Both the position numbers and the translations under genes were made by a program. Below, in pieces: positions 7,924 to 16,510 of a stretch of 58,847 bases of DNA. Each line of letters opens with the position of its first letter. Positions within the stretch are counted from its first letter, which is position 1. The notes under the pieces are model-generated. The model searched no databases and was not told the DNA's origin. It saw only the letters and a program-made list of their open reading frames with translations. The stretch comes from Frankiaceae bacterium. GTDB lineage: Bacteria; Actinomycetota; Actinomycetes; JAFAQI01. The stretch spans positions 1 through 58,847 of the forward strand of contig JAFAZI010000119.1 in the NCBI GenBank assembly GCA_019239875.1. Reading direction: 5' to 3'.

Positions 7924-7982
7924 TCCCTCCGTACAACCGGTTGCGCAGGCTGGCCATTCCACCGGGTCGGGGGCCGGTCAGG

Positions 7983-8879
7983 TCATGCCGCGACTATCCA
8001 CCGGCCGGTCTCCTCCCACAGCCGCGCTGCCACCTCAACGTCCGTCGCCTCCGGACTCGGCGTCGTCAGGGCGCAGTCGCGGTAGTACCCGGACGGCAGG
8101 CTCGGGGCGGTCGCGCAATGGATCGAGGTCTGCGCGCCATCACGTGGGGAGACGAGGATTCGTCGCTCCAGCGGCGCGAAGAGTCGTCGTACGCCGGTGA
8201 GCAGCCGGTGTCCCTCCAGACCGCGATCGGCGATGTTCGTGTACACCGATCCCGGATGAACGGCGTACGCCGACAGGCCTTCGGCGGCGTAGCGGCGGTC
8301 GAGCTCGGTCATCGCGTGCACGAGAGCCAGCTTCGACAACCCGTAGGCATCCCACGAGTTGTACGGCGTCAGCGGGTTGAACAGGAACTCGTTGCGACCG
8401 CGCTCGTGGAGCTTGGACACCACGGTGACGACTCGCGCATCGCCGGTCCTGCCGGCGGCGCGGGCGAGCGCCGGGAGCAAGCCGTGGGTGAGCTGCATCG
8501 TCCCCAGGTAATTGGTCCGCCAGTGGATCTCATGCCCGTCGGCTGTGCGGAGCGGCTCGTGCCAGCTGGATCGCAGGTCGAGATGGATGCCCGCGTTGTT
8601 GACGAGTACGTCGAGGCCCGCCGCACCGGAGCGGTCGTCGTACCAGTCGCCGAACGCCGCGACGGAGTCACGGTCGGTGAGGTCGAGCGAGCGGCCGACG
8701 ACGTCGTCACCGATTGCCCGAGCAGCCGCGTCGGGGTCGGTCCTGGTCGTGACGACGACATCGGCGCCCCACTCACGCAGGACCCTGGCGGTTGCGGCAC
8801 CCAGCGAGCCAGGGCTCGCGCCGGTGACGACGACCCGCCGTCCGCTCAGGCCCACCGGCGTTGCCTGACGCGAGGTCAA
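7983..8879 (-). CDS. Short-chain dehydrogenase/reductase (retinol dehydrogenase/WWOX-like)
   Basis: 298 residues. Rossmann motif 'VVTGASPGSLGAATARVL' (with an insertion in the Gly loop, TGASPGSLG), 'DVLVNNAGIH' and 'WDAYGLSKLALVH' for the YxxxK pair. The layout with 'YAVHPGSVYTNI' is typical of the RDH/oxidoreductase-like SDR subgroup acting on lipophilic alcohols or ketones. The longest frame starts with TTG 8879, which has a weak ribosome site; GTG at codon 9 (VGLSGRR) is a plausible alternative. Confidence 0.88.
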   Translation of the reverse strand: MTSRQATPVGLSGRRVVVTGASPGSLGAATARVLREWGADVVVTTRTDPDAAARAIGDDVVGRSLDLTDRDSVAAFGDWYDDRSGAAGLDVLVNNAGIHLDLRSSWHEPLRTADGHEIHWRTNYLGTMQLTHGLLPALARAAGRTGDARVVTVVSKLHERGRNEFLFNPLTPYNSWDAYGLSKLALVHAMTELDRRYAAEGLSAYAVHPGSVYTNIADRGLEGHRLLTGVRRLFAPLERRILVSPRDGAQTSIHCATAPSLPSGYYRDCALTTPSPEATDVEVAARLWEETGRWIVAA

Positions 8880-8990
8880 TCGCTGCGACCCATGTCTTGT
8901 CCCCCGTCGCTACAAGGATGATCATGAACGTAGTCCAGGCGACCTGATGCCGCCCGACCGGCGGATTCAGTGTGAAGGGTGGGGGACGGA

Positions 8991-9770
8991 GTGGGAATCG
9001 CGCGACGAGGCACGCTCCTGGGATGGTCGGTCACTGCGACCTTGATCGTGGCAGGCTCGGTGGTGGCTGTGGCCCAGCCAGCCCACGCGGAGGGCGGCGG
9101 CACGGTCAAGCTGACGGCGCGCTGCGCATCCGACGGCTCACCGGATGGCTACGCCAAGCTGGAGGAGCACTTCACGGGCCTGACGCCCGGCCAGCCGCAG
9201 TACAGCGTTGTCGGGACCCGGGACGTGTCAGGCGGCTCCGACACATGGTCGGACGGAAATGGCTGGTACCCCGAGGCGGACGGGTCCTACGACACACCGG
9301 AGGACTACTACGTCGCGCTGTTCGTGACGTCGGTCGACAGAGACTTCAAGGCTGGCCAGGTCTACCACTGGCAGCTCTCGAAGACCTACGGCGTCACCAC
9401 CGTCGTGCAGTCCGGCGACGTCACCGTGGGCGGCCCGAACTGCGTCAAGCACGGCAAGCCGAAGCCGGCCAAGCTCGGCAATGCGCCGAACAAGGTCACG
9501 GTCGACCACCACGGAAAGTTCGCCTACGACTTCAAGGCGACGCCATCCCTCACCGGAACGGTCTCGGTGTCGAAGGGTGCGTCGACCTGGGCGAGCAAGG
9601 ACTTCGCAGTCCCGGACAGCGGCAAGGTGCACGTCAAGCTGGCGTTGACTCACAAGGCGTTCAAGAAGCTCAAGCAGGCCGGCAAGGTCACGACCGACGT
9701 CCTCGTCCGACTGGTGAACGGCTCCAAGCACAGCGACGCCCACGCGACCTTGATCTTGAAGGCGCCATAG
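8991..9770 (+). CDS. Secreted protein of unknown function
   Basis: About 259 residues from GTG 8991, preceded by a GGGGGA tract; an in-frame GTG at 8979 has AAGG too close. A clear signal peptide ends at 'AQPAHA'. The mature protein has two parts: residues about 35-145, with two Cys and many Tyr/Trp, and a C-terminal beta-rich part with 'SLTGTVSVSKGASTWASKDF' and 'KVHVKLALTHKAFKKLKQAG', resembling Ig-like modules of actinobacterial surface proteins. No catalytic motif is seen. Confidence 0.8.
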   Translation: MGIARRGTLLGWSVTATLIVAGSVVAVAQPAHAEGGGTVKLTARCASDGSPDGYAKLEEHFTGLTPGQPQYSVVGTRDVSGGSDTWSDGNGWYPEADGSYDTPEDYYVALFVTSVDRDFKAGQVYHWQLSKTYGVTTVVQSGDVTVGGPNCVKHGKPKPAKLGNAPNKVTVDHHGKFAYDFKATPSLTGTVSVSKGASTWASKDFAVPDSGKVHVKLALTHKAFKKLKQAGKVTTDVLVRLVNGSKHSDAHATLILKAP

Positions 9771-9821
9771 CGGCGGTCGAAACCACCTACCCGGCCGCGG
9801 TCGCGCAGGCATAGTGGCGGG

Positions 9822-10676
9822 ATGGCGCCCTGGCTCACCCTGCTGACCCGACTGGCAGCAGCCGTCCCCTTGGCGGTCAGCGCCACGACCTGCGCCGCTC
9901 CGCACGTCGTGACGCACCCGCATGCACCGCACGCAAGCAGCACGCCGAGCCACCACAAACTGTTTCGAGGGGCTGACATCTCGTGGCCGAACTGCCCGAA
10001 GGGCACCGGGATCAAGCATCGCCACGGGAAGAACGAGCCGATGCCCGAACGGAACGCTCGCTTCGTCATCGTCGGTGTCACCAACGGTCCCGGCTTCCAT
10101 CCGAACCCGTGCCTGTCCGGTGAGCTGCGCTGGGTAGCCCTCCACCATCGCTGGCTGGGGGGCTACGCGATGACGACGTACCCCACCACCGCCGACATCG
10201 CCGCCTACGGCAGCAAGGGACCGTACGACGACACCACCGCGACGGGACGGCTGCGCAACACCGCCCGCGCCGAGGCGACATTCAACATCAACACGATCGC
10301 GCGCCACAAGATGGACGTGCCGATGCTCTGGGTGGACGTCGAGCCCTACCCGTTCTGGCCGTGGAGCTCAAGCCACCGCGCCAACCGGGCGGTCGTCCGG
10401 GCGGTGATCAAGCGCTACCGGGCGGCCGGCCACACCGTCGGGATCTACACGTATCTGAACGGGTGGCACGAGGTGGTCGGCAACTGGCGGCTGCCGCACG
10501 TCCCCGCGTGGTCGACCGCAGGGCAAGGCACCAGGAAGCAGGCCAAGCGGATGTGCACTCGCGGGCCGTCAGGCGGCCCGACGTGGGTCACGCAGTGGTA
10601 CACCCTGCATCAGGACTTCGACCTGTTGTGCCGCGCCGCCCCCGCCAAGTCGGAGGTCCTCACGGCTCCTTCCTGA
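9822..10676 (+). CDS. Secreted GH25-like/DUF1906-like TIM-barrel protein
   Basis: 284 residues. An N-terminal signal or lipoprotein-like segment ends at 'SATTCAAPH', followed by a His/Pro-rich linker. The domain begins 'LFRGADISWPNCPKG' and continues with 'RFVIVGVTNG', 'VPMLWVDVEPYPFW', 'GHTVGIYTYLNGWHEVVG' and 'WVTQWYT'. These are strand ends of GH25-type or Rv2525c-like barrels; 'WVDVEP' would supply the acidic residues of a muramidase site. Peptidoglycan as substrate is an inference. The downstream SDR gene begins about 40 bases later. Confidence 0.75.
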   Translation: MAPWLTLLTRLAAAVPLAVSATTCAAPHVVTHPHAPHASSTPSHHKLFRGADISWPNCPKGTGIKHRHGKNEPMPERNARFVIVGVTNGPGFHPNPCLSGELRWVALHHRWLGGYAMTTYPTTADIAAYGSKGPYDDTTATGRLRNTARAEATFNINTIARHKMDVPMLWVDVEPYPFWPWSSSHRANRAVVRAVIKRYRAAGHTVGIYTYLNGWHEVVGNWRLPHVPAWSTAGQGTRKQAKRMCTRGPSGGPTWVTQWYTLHQDFDLLCRAAPAKSEVLTAPS

Positions 10677-10717
10677 CGCCATGAGAGGTTCGCGGGAAAC
10701 CGAGGACAGGGGTGGCG

Positions 10718-11554
10718 ATGGCGAAGCGTCCGGCTGGCGGACTCGAAGGCAAAGCGGCGCTGATCAGTGGCGGGGGCACCGGGATCGGATGGGCCTGTGC
10801 GCAAGCGCTGATCGCCGACGGAGCGGCGGTCACGATCTGCGGCCGTACCGAGGCGACGTTGCAGGACGGCGTGGCCCGACTCGAGCAGGCAGCCGCCCTC
10901 GGCGGAACCGCGTCGTACGTCGTCGCGGACGTGACGGCAGAGGCCGACGTCATCACAGCCGTCGAAGCAGCGTCAGCTGGCGGCGCCTTGGACATCGTGG
11001 TCGCGAACGCGGGTGGCGGCGGCGGCCTCGGGCCGGTTCACACGCAGGACCTCGCCGACTTCACCCGCGTGCTGCACCTCAATGTCCTCGGCACCATGCT
11101 CCTCGCGAAGCACGCCGTGCCGCACCTGGTGGCAAGCCGCGGGTGCTTCACGGCGATCTCCTCCATCGCGGGCCACCTGACGCACCGCTGGTTCGGCGCG
11201 TACCCGGTGGCGAAGGCCGGCCTTGAAGAGCTGGTCCGCAATGCGGCCGACGAGTACGGTCCGGCCGGGGTTCGGTTCAACGCCGTGCGGCCCGGGTTCA
11301 CCGCGACCGAGCTGATGGAGGGCGTGCCGCGCGACAGTCCGGTGTTCGGCTCGTATCTGGACAACACTCCGCTGGCCGGCGTGGGCGAGCCGGCGGATGT
11401 CGGCCACCTGGTGCGGTTCCTGTCCGGCGACGAGGCGCGATGGATCACCGGGCAGATCATCAACGTCGACGGCGGGCACGCGCTGCGCCGTGGTCCGGAT
11501 TACTCGATGTTCGCCGGGGTAAGCGATGACAACCCAACGTTCGGCCTGACCTGA
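10718..11554 (+). CDS. Short-chain dehydrogenase/reductase (FabG-like)
   Basis: 278 residues from ATG 10718, preceded by AGGGG; GTG 10712, preceded by GAGG, is also possible. Motifs: 'ALISGGGTGIGWACAQAL', 'DIVVANAGGGGG', Ser in 'TAISSIAGHLT', 'YPVAKAGLEEL', and the terminal 'WITGQIINVDGGHALRRG' typical of classical SDRs. The C-terminus 'DYSMFAGVSDDNP' is specific to a subgroup often found with actinobacterial lipid or steroid catabolism genes; none of those lie beside it here. Confidence 0.92.
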   Translation: MAKRPAGGLEGKAALISGGGTGIGWACAQALIADGAAVTICGRTEATLQDGVARLEQAAALGGTASYVVADVTAEADVITAVEAASAGGALDIVVANAGGGGGLGPVHTQDLADFTRVLHLNVLGTMLLAKHAVPHLVASRGCFTAISSIAGHLTHRWFGAYPVAKAGLEELVRNAADEYGPAGVRFNAVRPGFTATELMEGVPRDSPVFGSYLDNTPLAGVGEPADVGHLVRFLSGDEARWITGQIINVDGGHALRRGPDYSMFAGVSDDNPTFGLT

Positions 11555-11577
11555 GGACCCCCGAAAATCTTTCTCCA

Positions 11578-11591
11578 GTGACGCTTGTCAC
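11578..11591. promoter_or_regulatory. Inverted repeat GTGAC-N4-GTCAC ahead of the M36 protease
   Basis: GTGACGCTTGTCAC lies 84 bases before the protease start in the only intergenic space upstream of it. Perfect 5-bp arms suit a dimeric regulator. A related arrangement with longer arms precedes the small exported protein gene at 15390. Confidence 0.35.
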
Positions 11592-11674
11592 GCAGCGTTT
11601 ACCTGTGCCGGGCAGGAGTACCCGCTGGTAGCGCGAAGTCAGCGCCACCCAAGAAGCTCGTTAAGGACACCAAC

Positions 11675-14600
11675 ATGCGCGTAACCCGCCTCACCGCCTT
11701 CGGAGCCTCATCCCTGACGGTCATCGCCATGAGTGCGACCGGCATTGCCGGACTCGCCGGCACTCCCGCCGCGGCCGCGAGCCACAAGCTCCTGCACGTC
11801 GCGAGTGGCGACCCTACGCCGTTCCTCGGCGGCCAGCCGGCCATCAAGGACTTCGACGTCCGAGCTGCCGTCGCGCCGAGCGCGACGGTCAAGCGTGCCG
11901 TCGCCTCGCTCGGTCGCTCGATCAACGTCTCGTACAACCAGTTCGGTACGCCGAGCACGCTCACCCGCGCCAACGGCTGGCTCGCCACCGGCCTGCACGG
12001 CAGCGCCGTGACGGTTGCCCGATCCTGGCTGTCCAGCCATCGTGGGATGTACGGCCTGTCGCCGGCCGACCTGCACCACCTGCAGCTGGTGAACAACCAG
12101 CACCTCGCCCACAGCCCCGCGCGAGCGGTGCTGTTCCGGCAGACCTTCGGCAAGTACAACGCCGGAAACGACGGCCTGGTGACCGTCGGCGTCCGCGGCG
12201 GCAACATCGCGAGTGTGACCTCGTCGCTGGTCGGCGGAGCCCAGCTCAACGCGACCAAGCCCACGCTGTCGCCGCTGCAAGCGATCTTCGCCGCAGCGCG
12301 CAACGACGGGCTCAAGGTCACTGCCGACAAGCTCTCGCTGGCGCCGAAGGATCACACGACCTTCACGAACGCGCGGATCAAGGGGATCGAGGGGACGCAG
12401 CGGACCCGGCTCGTCGCCCTGCCGACCGTGCACGGCGCGAGGCTCGCCTTCGAGACCGACATCAACGCGCTCGGTCCCAACCCCCTGGCAACGATCTCGT
12501 TCGTCGACGCGCTCTCCGGCAAGGTCCTCGTCCGCCACAACGTCGTGTTCACGCTGTCCGACGGCGCTGCGACACCGCAGGCGGCAACCGTCAGCGACCA
12601 GGCGGCGGCGGGCTCGGCCCCGGCCGCGAAGAAGGCGGGCCCGGTGGAGTTCGACGGAACCTTCTCGCCCACCGCATGCGGTCCGAAGGTCAAGCTCGTC
12701 GTGCCCCCCGGTTCAGTTGCGCTCGACGCCGTCGCGAACGCCGACAACCCCATCGACGACATCGCGCTGAACCTCTACCGAGGCAACGGTGTGGTCGGCT
12801 CGGCCGACCTCGTCGGACCGGAGGTGGTGACCGCGACGCTGTCCCCGAAAGCGAAGAAGGGTGACAAGTTCTTCGCCCAGGTGTGCCCCTCCGTGGCGCC
12901 GGTCGAGCCGATCGTCGCGCCGTACACGTTCCACGGTGTCTACGTCACGAGCACAGCGCACGCGTCCACGTCGCAGCTCAACGTGGCGTACCCGCCGCAG
13001 TGGAAGTACTACCCGGACACCCCGAAGCTCGGACCCGACAACGACACCCGCACCCTCACCTGCTGGACGCGCAACAAGCACAACCCAGCCGTGACCAAGA
13101 GCGTCAAGCACTGCCAGCAGAACGCTGCGAACCGAGCGTCCCGCGTGCCGTGGGACGTCCTCCCGAACCTGGGAGTCCCGACCTTCAGCACGCAGGGCAA
13201 CAACGCGAACGAGGCGCAGGCGTGGTTCGGCTCGACGCTGACCCCCGGTGAGTTCATCCACCCGTTCGATTCCAACCGCCAGTACACCTTCCCCTTCACG
13301 GACGAGTGGTACAAGTCCAAGTGCAACCCGACGCCCGGCCCGAATCGCTGGGACGTGGACGCGGCAGCGACGAACCTGTTCGTCGGCCACAACCTGTTCC
13401 ACGACTTCTCCTACCGGCTCGGTTACACCGAGAAGAACTACAACAACCAGGTCGACAACTTCGGGCTGACCGGTCCGGCGGTGCAGAACGACCCGGAGAT
13501 CGGCGACATCCAGTCCGGCGCCGTGTCCAACGCGCCCATCTCTGTGGTGGGCGGGGTGACCGGCGAGTCGCTGCCGGTCGAGGGCCGCGACAACGCCAAC
13601 CAGGTCGCCGAGCAGGACGGCGTGCCAGGTATCACCAACCAGTACCTCTTCCAGCCACTGGCCGGCATCATCTATCCGCCGTGCCACGACGGTGACTACG
13701 ACATGGGCATCTACGGCCACGAGTACACCCACGAGATCAGCAACCGCCTGATCGCCGGCCCGGACACCGGTATCGGCGGCGCGCAGGGTGGGTCGATGGG
13801 TGAGTCGTGGAGCGACCTCGACGCGCTGGAGTTCCTGAACGTCATGGGCTACGCCGGAAAGCGCGGCGAGCGCAAGGACAGCCTCGCGGCGTACGCGACC
13901 GGGAACCGCAAGACAGGAATCCGGGATTTCCACCTGTCGGGCAGCCCGCTCAACTACAGCGACATGGGCTTCGACACGACCGGTCCAGAGGTGCACGCCG
14001 ACGGTGAGATCTGGAACGCCATCCAGTGGTACGTGCGTCACGCGTTGATCAAGAAGTACAACAAGCAGTTCCCCGCGTCGAACGCCCGGCTCCAGAAGGC
14101 CTGCGCACTCGGCCACTTCCCCAACCGGACCCGCGCACCTGGGTTCTTCGGTTGCCCCGGTAACCGACGCTGGATCCAGTACATGTACGACGCGCTGCTG
14201 CTGCAGGCCAACGGCAACCCGACGATGATCGACATGAAGAACACGACTCTTGCCGCCGACCGGTTGCGGACCAAGGGGATGGATCATCGCGTGCTCGCGG
14301 ACTCGTTCGCGCACGGCGGGCTCGGCCAGGACGCGCACTCACGCGGCGGCGAGGACACCGACCCGCGTGGTGGGTTCGCTTCTGCGGTCAAGAAGGACAA
14401 CGCCCACGTGAAGTTCGTGGTCCGCGATGCGAAGACCAACAAGCCGGTCAAGGCACTGGTCTACGTCGGGAAGTTCGAGGCGCGCGTCACGCCGTACGCA
14501 TCGACCTTCCACAACAAGAAGAAGGGCCCGAAGGCGTCGCACAAGATGGTGCGCGGCCACTACCACTTCCTGGTACAGGCGAAGGGGTACGGCGAGCGTC

Positions 14601-15253
14601 GCTTCGGTGCGAAGTACAAGCCCGGCAAGCACTACACGCAGATCGTGCGGGTCGAGCGCAACTTCGCGTCCAAGCACAGCGGAGCGACCATCGATGGTTC
14701 GGCTGGCAGCGTTCGTAACGCGGACCTGATCGACGACACGGAGAACACCGACTCGGGGTTCGATGCGGGCGCCGGTCCGATCGCCGGGAAGGCCTGGACC
14801 GTGAAGCTGCACGGAAAGCACCGGATCTCGAGCGTGCGGGTCAGCGCGGAGCACCGGCCGGCGATCGACGACACCGACCCGACCGACTTCCAGGCACGGA
14901 TCTCCGACCTGCGGTCGTTCACCATCCAGGTGTCGAAGGACGGCGAGCACTTCAAGACCGTGAAGTTCAGTGGCAAGCGATTCTTCCCGGGTCGCCTGCC
15001 TCGCACGGTCGTGCCCAACGAGATCCTGCGCTCGTTGCACTTCAAGACGGTCAAGGCTCGTTACCTTCGCCTCGTCGTGAAGACCAACCAGTGCACCGGG
15101 TTCAAGCCGTTCCAGGGCGATACGGACAACGACCCGATCAACAACCCGGACTGCCTGGCCACGGACCTCGCACACAAGGTCACAGCGTCGGAGTTCCAGG
15201 CCTACGGTCCGGACCACAAGAAGGCAACGGTGCAGAGGGTGCGAAAGCACTAA
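11675..15253 (+). CDS. Secreted M36 (fungalysin) metallopeptidase with C-terminal discoidin-like domain
   Basis: 1192 residues from ATG 11675 (AAGGA at 11663). A signal peptide is followed by a fungalysin/thermolysin-type propeptide (about 60-330). The M36 catalytic domain carries the zinc motif HEYTH at residues 682-686 with 'GESWSDLDALEF' about 25 residues on for the third ligand. After it come a Lys/His-rich linker and a C-terminal domain ('SVRVSAEHRP', 'SFTIQVSKDGEHFKTVKFSG', 'ARYLRLVVKTNQCTG') with the pattern of F5/8-type carbohydrate-binding modules. It is an extracellular endoprotease; the extra module probably tethers it to a surface or polymer. A strong hairpin ends the transcript. 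Confidence 0.95.
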   Translation: MRVTRLTAFGASSLTVIAMSATGIAGLAGTPAAAASHKLLHVASGDPTPFLGGQPAIKDFDVRAAVAPSATVKRAVASLGRSINVSYNQFGTPSTLTRANGWLATGLHGSAVTVARSWLSSHRGMYGLSPADLHHLQLVNNQHLAHSPARAVLFRQTFGKYNAGNDGLVTVGVRGGNIASVTSSLVGGAQLNATKPTLSPLQAIFAAARNDGLKVTADKLSLAPKDHTTFTNARIKGIEGTQRTRLVALPTVHGARLAFETDINALGPNPLATISFVDALSGKVLVRHNVVFTLSDGAATPQAATVSDQAAAGSAPAAKKAGPVEFDGTFSPTACGPKVKLVVPPGSVALDAVANADNPIDDIALNLYRGNGVVGSADLVGPEVVTATLSPKAKKGDKFFAQVCPSVAPVEPIVAPYTFHGVYVTSTAHASTSQLNVAYPPQWKYYPDTPKLGPDNDTRTLTCWTRNKHNPAVTKSVKHCQQNAANRASRVPWDVLPNLGVPTFSTQGNNANEAQAWFGSTLTPGEFIHPFDSNRQYTFPFTDEWYKSKCNPTPGPNRWDVDAAATNLFVGHNLFHDFSYRLGYTEKNYNNQVDNFGLTGPAVQNDPEIGDIQSGAVSNAPISVVGGVTGESLPVEGRDNANQVAEQDGVPGITNQYLFQPLAGIIYPPCHDGDYDMGIYGHEYTHEISNRLIAGPDTGIGGAQGGSMGESWSDLDALEFLNVMGYAGKRGERKDSLAAYATGNRKTGIRDFHLSGSPLNYSDMGFDTTGPEVHADGEIWNAIQWYVRHALIKKYNKQFPASNARLQKACALGHFPNRTRAPGFFGCPGNRRWIQYMYDALLLQANGNPTMIDMKNTTLAADRLRTKGMDHRVLADSFAHGGLGQDAHSRGGEDTDPRGGFASAVKKDNAHVKFVVRDAKTNKPVKALVYVGKFEARVTPYASTFHNKKKGPKASHKMVRGHYHFLVQAKGYGERRFGAKYKPGKHYTQIVRVERNFASKHSGATIDGSAGSVRNADLIDDTENTDSGFDAGAGPIAGKAWTVKLHGKHRISSVRVSAEHRPAIDDTDPTDFQARISDLRSFTIQVSKDGEHFKTVKFSGKRFFPGRLPRTVVPNEILRSLHFKTVKARYLRLVVKTNQCTGFKPFQGDTDNDPINNPDCLATDLAHKVTASEFQAYGPDHKKATVQRVRKH

Positions 15254-15273
15254 CCCGCCGTCTGACCGCGACC

Positions 15274-15313
15274 TGACGACGCCACGCCGATGCACCTCGG
15301 CGTGGCGTCGTCA
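15274..15313 (+). terminator. Strong hairpin terminator of the M36 gene
   Basis: A 17-bp perfect stem: TGACGACGCCACGCCGA (15274-15290), loop TGCACC, TCGGCGTGGCGTCGTCA (15297-15313). It begins 20 bases after the stop codon. No long T run follows. Confidence 0.85.
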
Positions 15314-15389
15314 CATCGCGGTTAATCCTCATTTCGGACTATCCAATTCGGCGTACAGCGTCAGTACGTTCGGATGAGAATCGGTTCGA

Positions 15390-15409
15390 GTGACACAACG
15401 AGGTGTCAC
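15390..15409. promoter_or_regulatory. Inverted repeat GTGACAC-N6-GTGTCAC, candidate operator
   Basis: Perfect 7-bp arms at 15390-15396 and 15403-15409, 16 bases upstream of the start codon at 15425 and just before the ribosome site. The position suggests repression of the small exported protein. It does not match the actinobacterial Crp consensus TGTGA-N6-TCACA. Confidence 0.4.
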
Positions 15410-15424
15410 AGCATCGGAGGAACA

Positions 15425-15874
15425 ATGCGCATCAGCAAGGCACTGGCGATCGGCGGCACCGCGGTCGCCCTGACGGGAGCCGTCGCGCTTCCCGCGGCAG
15501 CCGTGAACCACCACCCAGCGTCCAAGGGCACCTTCAAGTCATCGGTCTCACCGAACCCGGTGAGCCCGGGTCAGACCTTGACTCTCAAGGCCCATGGTGC
15601 AAAGAAGAAGACCAACTACACCTGCGTTCTGATCATCAGCCATGGCAAGAACTACGCCATCGGTCACATCCTGGGTGCCAAGACCTCGAACAAGCACGGC
15701 AAGTTCAAGTGCACGACCACGTTCGCGGCGTACTCCGGCACGGACCAGAAGGGCGTCACCCGTCACTGCCCGACGACGAAGAAGGACCGCAAGGCTGGCT
15801 TCAGCTGCGGCTTCGCGGCCTCGACGACCGACCAGAAGTCGAACACCGTTTCCTACTTCAAGGCGACGAAGTAA
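15425..15874 (+). CDS. Small secreted Ig-like Cys-rich protein
   Basis: 149 residues; ATG 15425 follows GGAGG. Signal peptide 'MRISKALAIGGTAVALTGAV' ends near 'LPAAA'. The mature 120 residues open with 'SSVSPNPVSPGQTLTLKAHG', the first strands of an Ig-like fold, and contain four Cys ('YTCVLII', 'FKCTTTF', 'RHCPTTK', 'FSCGFAA') that could form two disulfides. Very Lys/Thr/Ser rich. No enzyme motif; probably a structural or binding surface protein. It is bracketed by two terminators, so it is monocistronic. Confidence 0.8.
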   Translation: MRISKALAIGGTAVALTGAVALPAAAVNHHPASKGTFKSSVSPNPVSPGQTLTLKAHGAKKKTNYTCVLIISHGKNYAIGHILGAKTSNKHGKFKCTTTFAAYSGTDQKGVTRHCPTTKKDRKAGFSCGFAASTTDQKSNTVSYFKATK

Positions 15875-15899
15875 CCGCTGGCATACGCATCACCTCGAC

Positions 15900-15935
15900 C
15901 ACCCCGGTTCGGCGGATCACCGCCGGGCCGGGGTG
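15900..15935. terminator. Bidirectional hairpin between convergent genes
   Basis: 16-bp stem with two G-U pairs: CACCCCGGTTCGGCGG (15900-15915), loop ATCA, CCGCCGGGCCGGGGTG (15920-15935). It lies between the convergent stops at 15874 and 15944 and can serve both. Confidence 0.85.
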
Positions 15936-15943
15936 ACGTCGTT

Positions 15944-16474
15944 TCAGGCCGCCCATTCCGTCTCGAGCAGTCCCAGGATCACCTCGTCCACGAACTCGCC
16001 GGCGAGCATCGCCGAGGACCGAAGCGTCGCCTCCATCCGGAAGCCGACCTTCTCCGCAGCACGGATCATCGCGATGTTGTCGGCCAGCGTGTCGACCTGT
16101 AGCCGGTGCAGGCCCAGGGCTTCGAACCCTTGCTGGCACAGCACCCGCACCACGTCGGCGCCGTACCCACCACCGCGCACCGAGGGGATCAGCGACAGCC
16201 CGACGTGCGCGACGCGGTTGTATCGATCGATCCCCCAGAGCAGCGCATCGCCGATCAGTTCGTCCGTGTCCAGGGTCACGACGGAGTAGATCTCGACTCG
16301 CTCGTCCGGCTCCCCGACTGCGTACGGCGAGGCCTCGGTGGCCAGGTCGATCGGACGCCAGGGTGTCGAGTGCGCCCTCGACCAGGTCGCTTCGTCCTCG
16401 TAGAGCTCGCGGTGCAGGATCGCGACGTCCGTATCGACTCGCGGACGCAGTCCGACGATCGATCCCCGCAACAT
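15944..16474 (-). CDS. GNAT N-acetyltransferase (RimJ/RimL-like)
   Basis: About 176 residues from ATG 16474, preceded by AGGGGAC; the longer frame upstream is antisense to the next gene. Begins 'MLRGSIVGLRPRVDTDVAIL', as RimJ/RimL-type acetyltransferases do. Motif A of GNAT is 'LSLIPSVRGGGYGADVVRVL' (acetyl-CoA pyrophosphate loop), followed by 'LGLHRLQVDTLADNIAMIRA' and 'KVGFRMEATLRSS'. The acceptor (a protein N-terminus, small amine or antibiotic) is unknown. Only 36 bases separate it from the divergent peptidase gene, so the promoters must overlap. Confidence 0.9.
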   Translation of the reverse strand: MLRGSIVGLRPRVDTDVAILHRELYEDEATWSRAHSTPWRPIDLATEASPYAVGEPDERVEIYSVVTLDTDELIGDALLWGIDRYNRVAHVGLSLIPSVRGGGYGADVVRVLCQQGFEALGLHRLQVDTLADNIAMIRAAEKVGFRMEATLRSSAMLAGEFVDEVILGLLETEWAA

Positions 16475-16510
16475 TGACGTCCCCTGTGGTGGCTGTGATG
16501 AGAATGCGGC

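Noticed and set aside
12713-14338. 541-codon antisense frame inside the M36 protease gene
   Set aside because: Shadow frame; the sense strand carries the complete HEYTH peptidase.
15390-15409. Crp/cAMP-receptor site
   Set aside because: The known consensus is TGTGA-N6-TCACA; here the arms are GTGACAC/GTGTCAC, a different half site.
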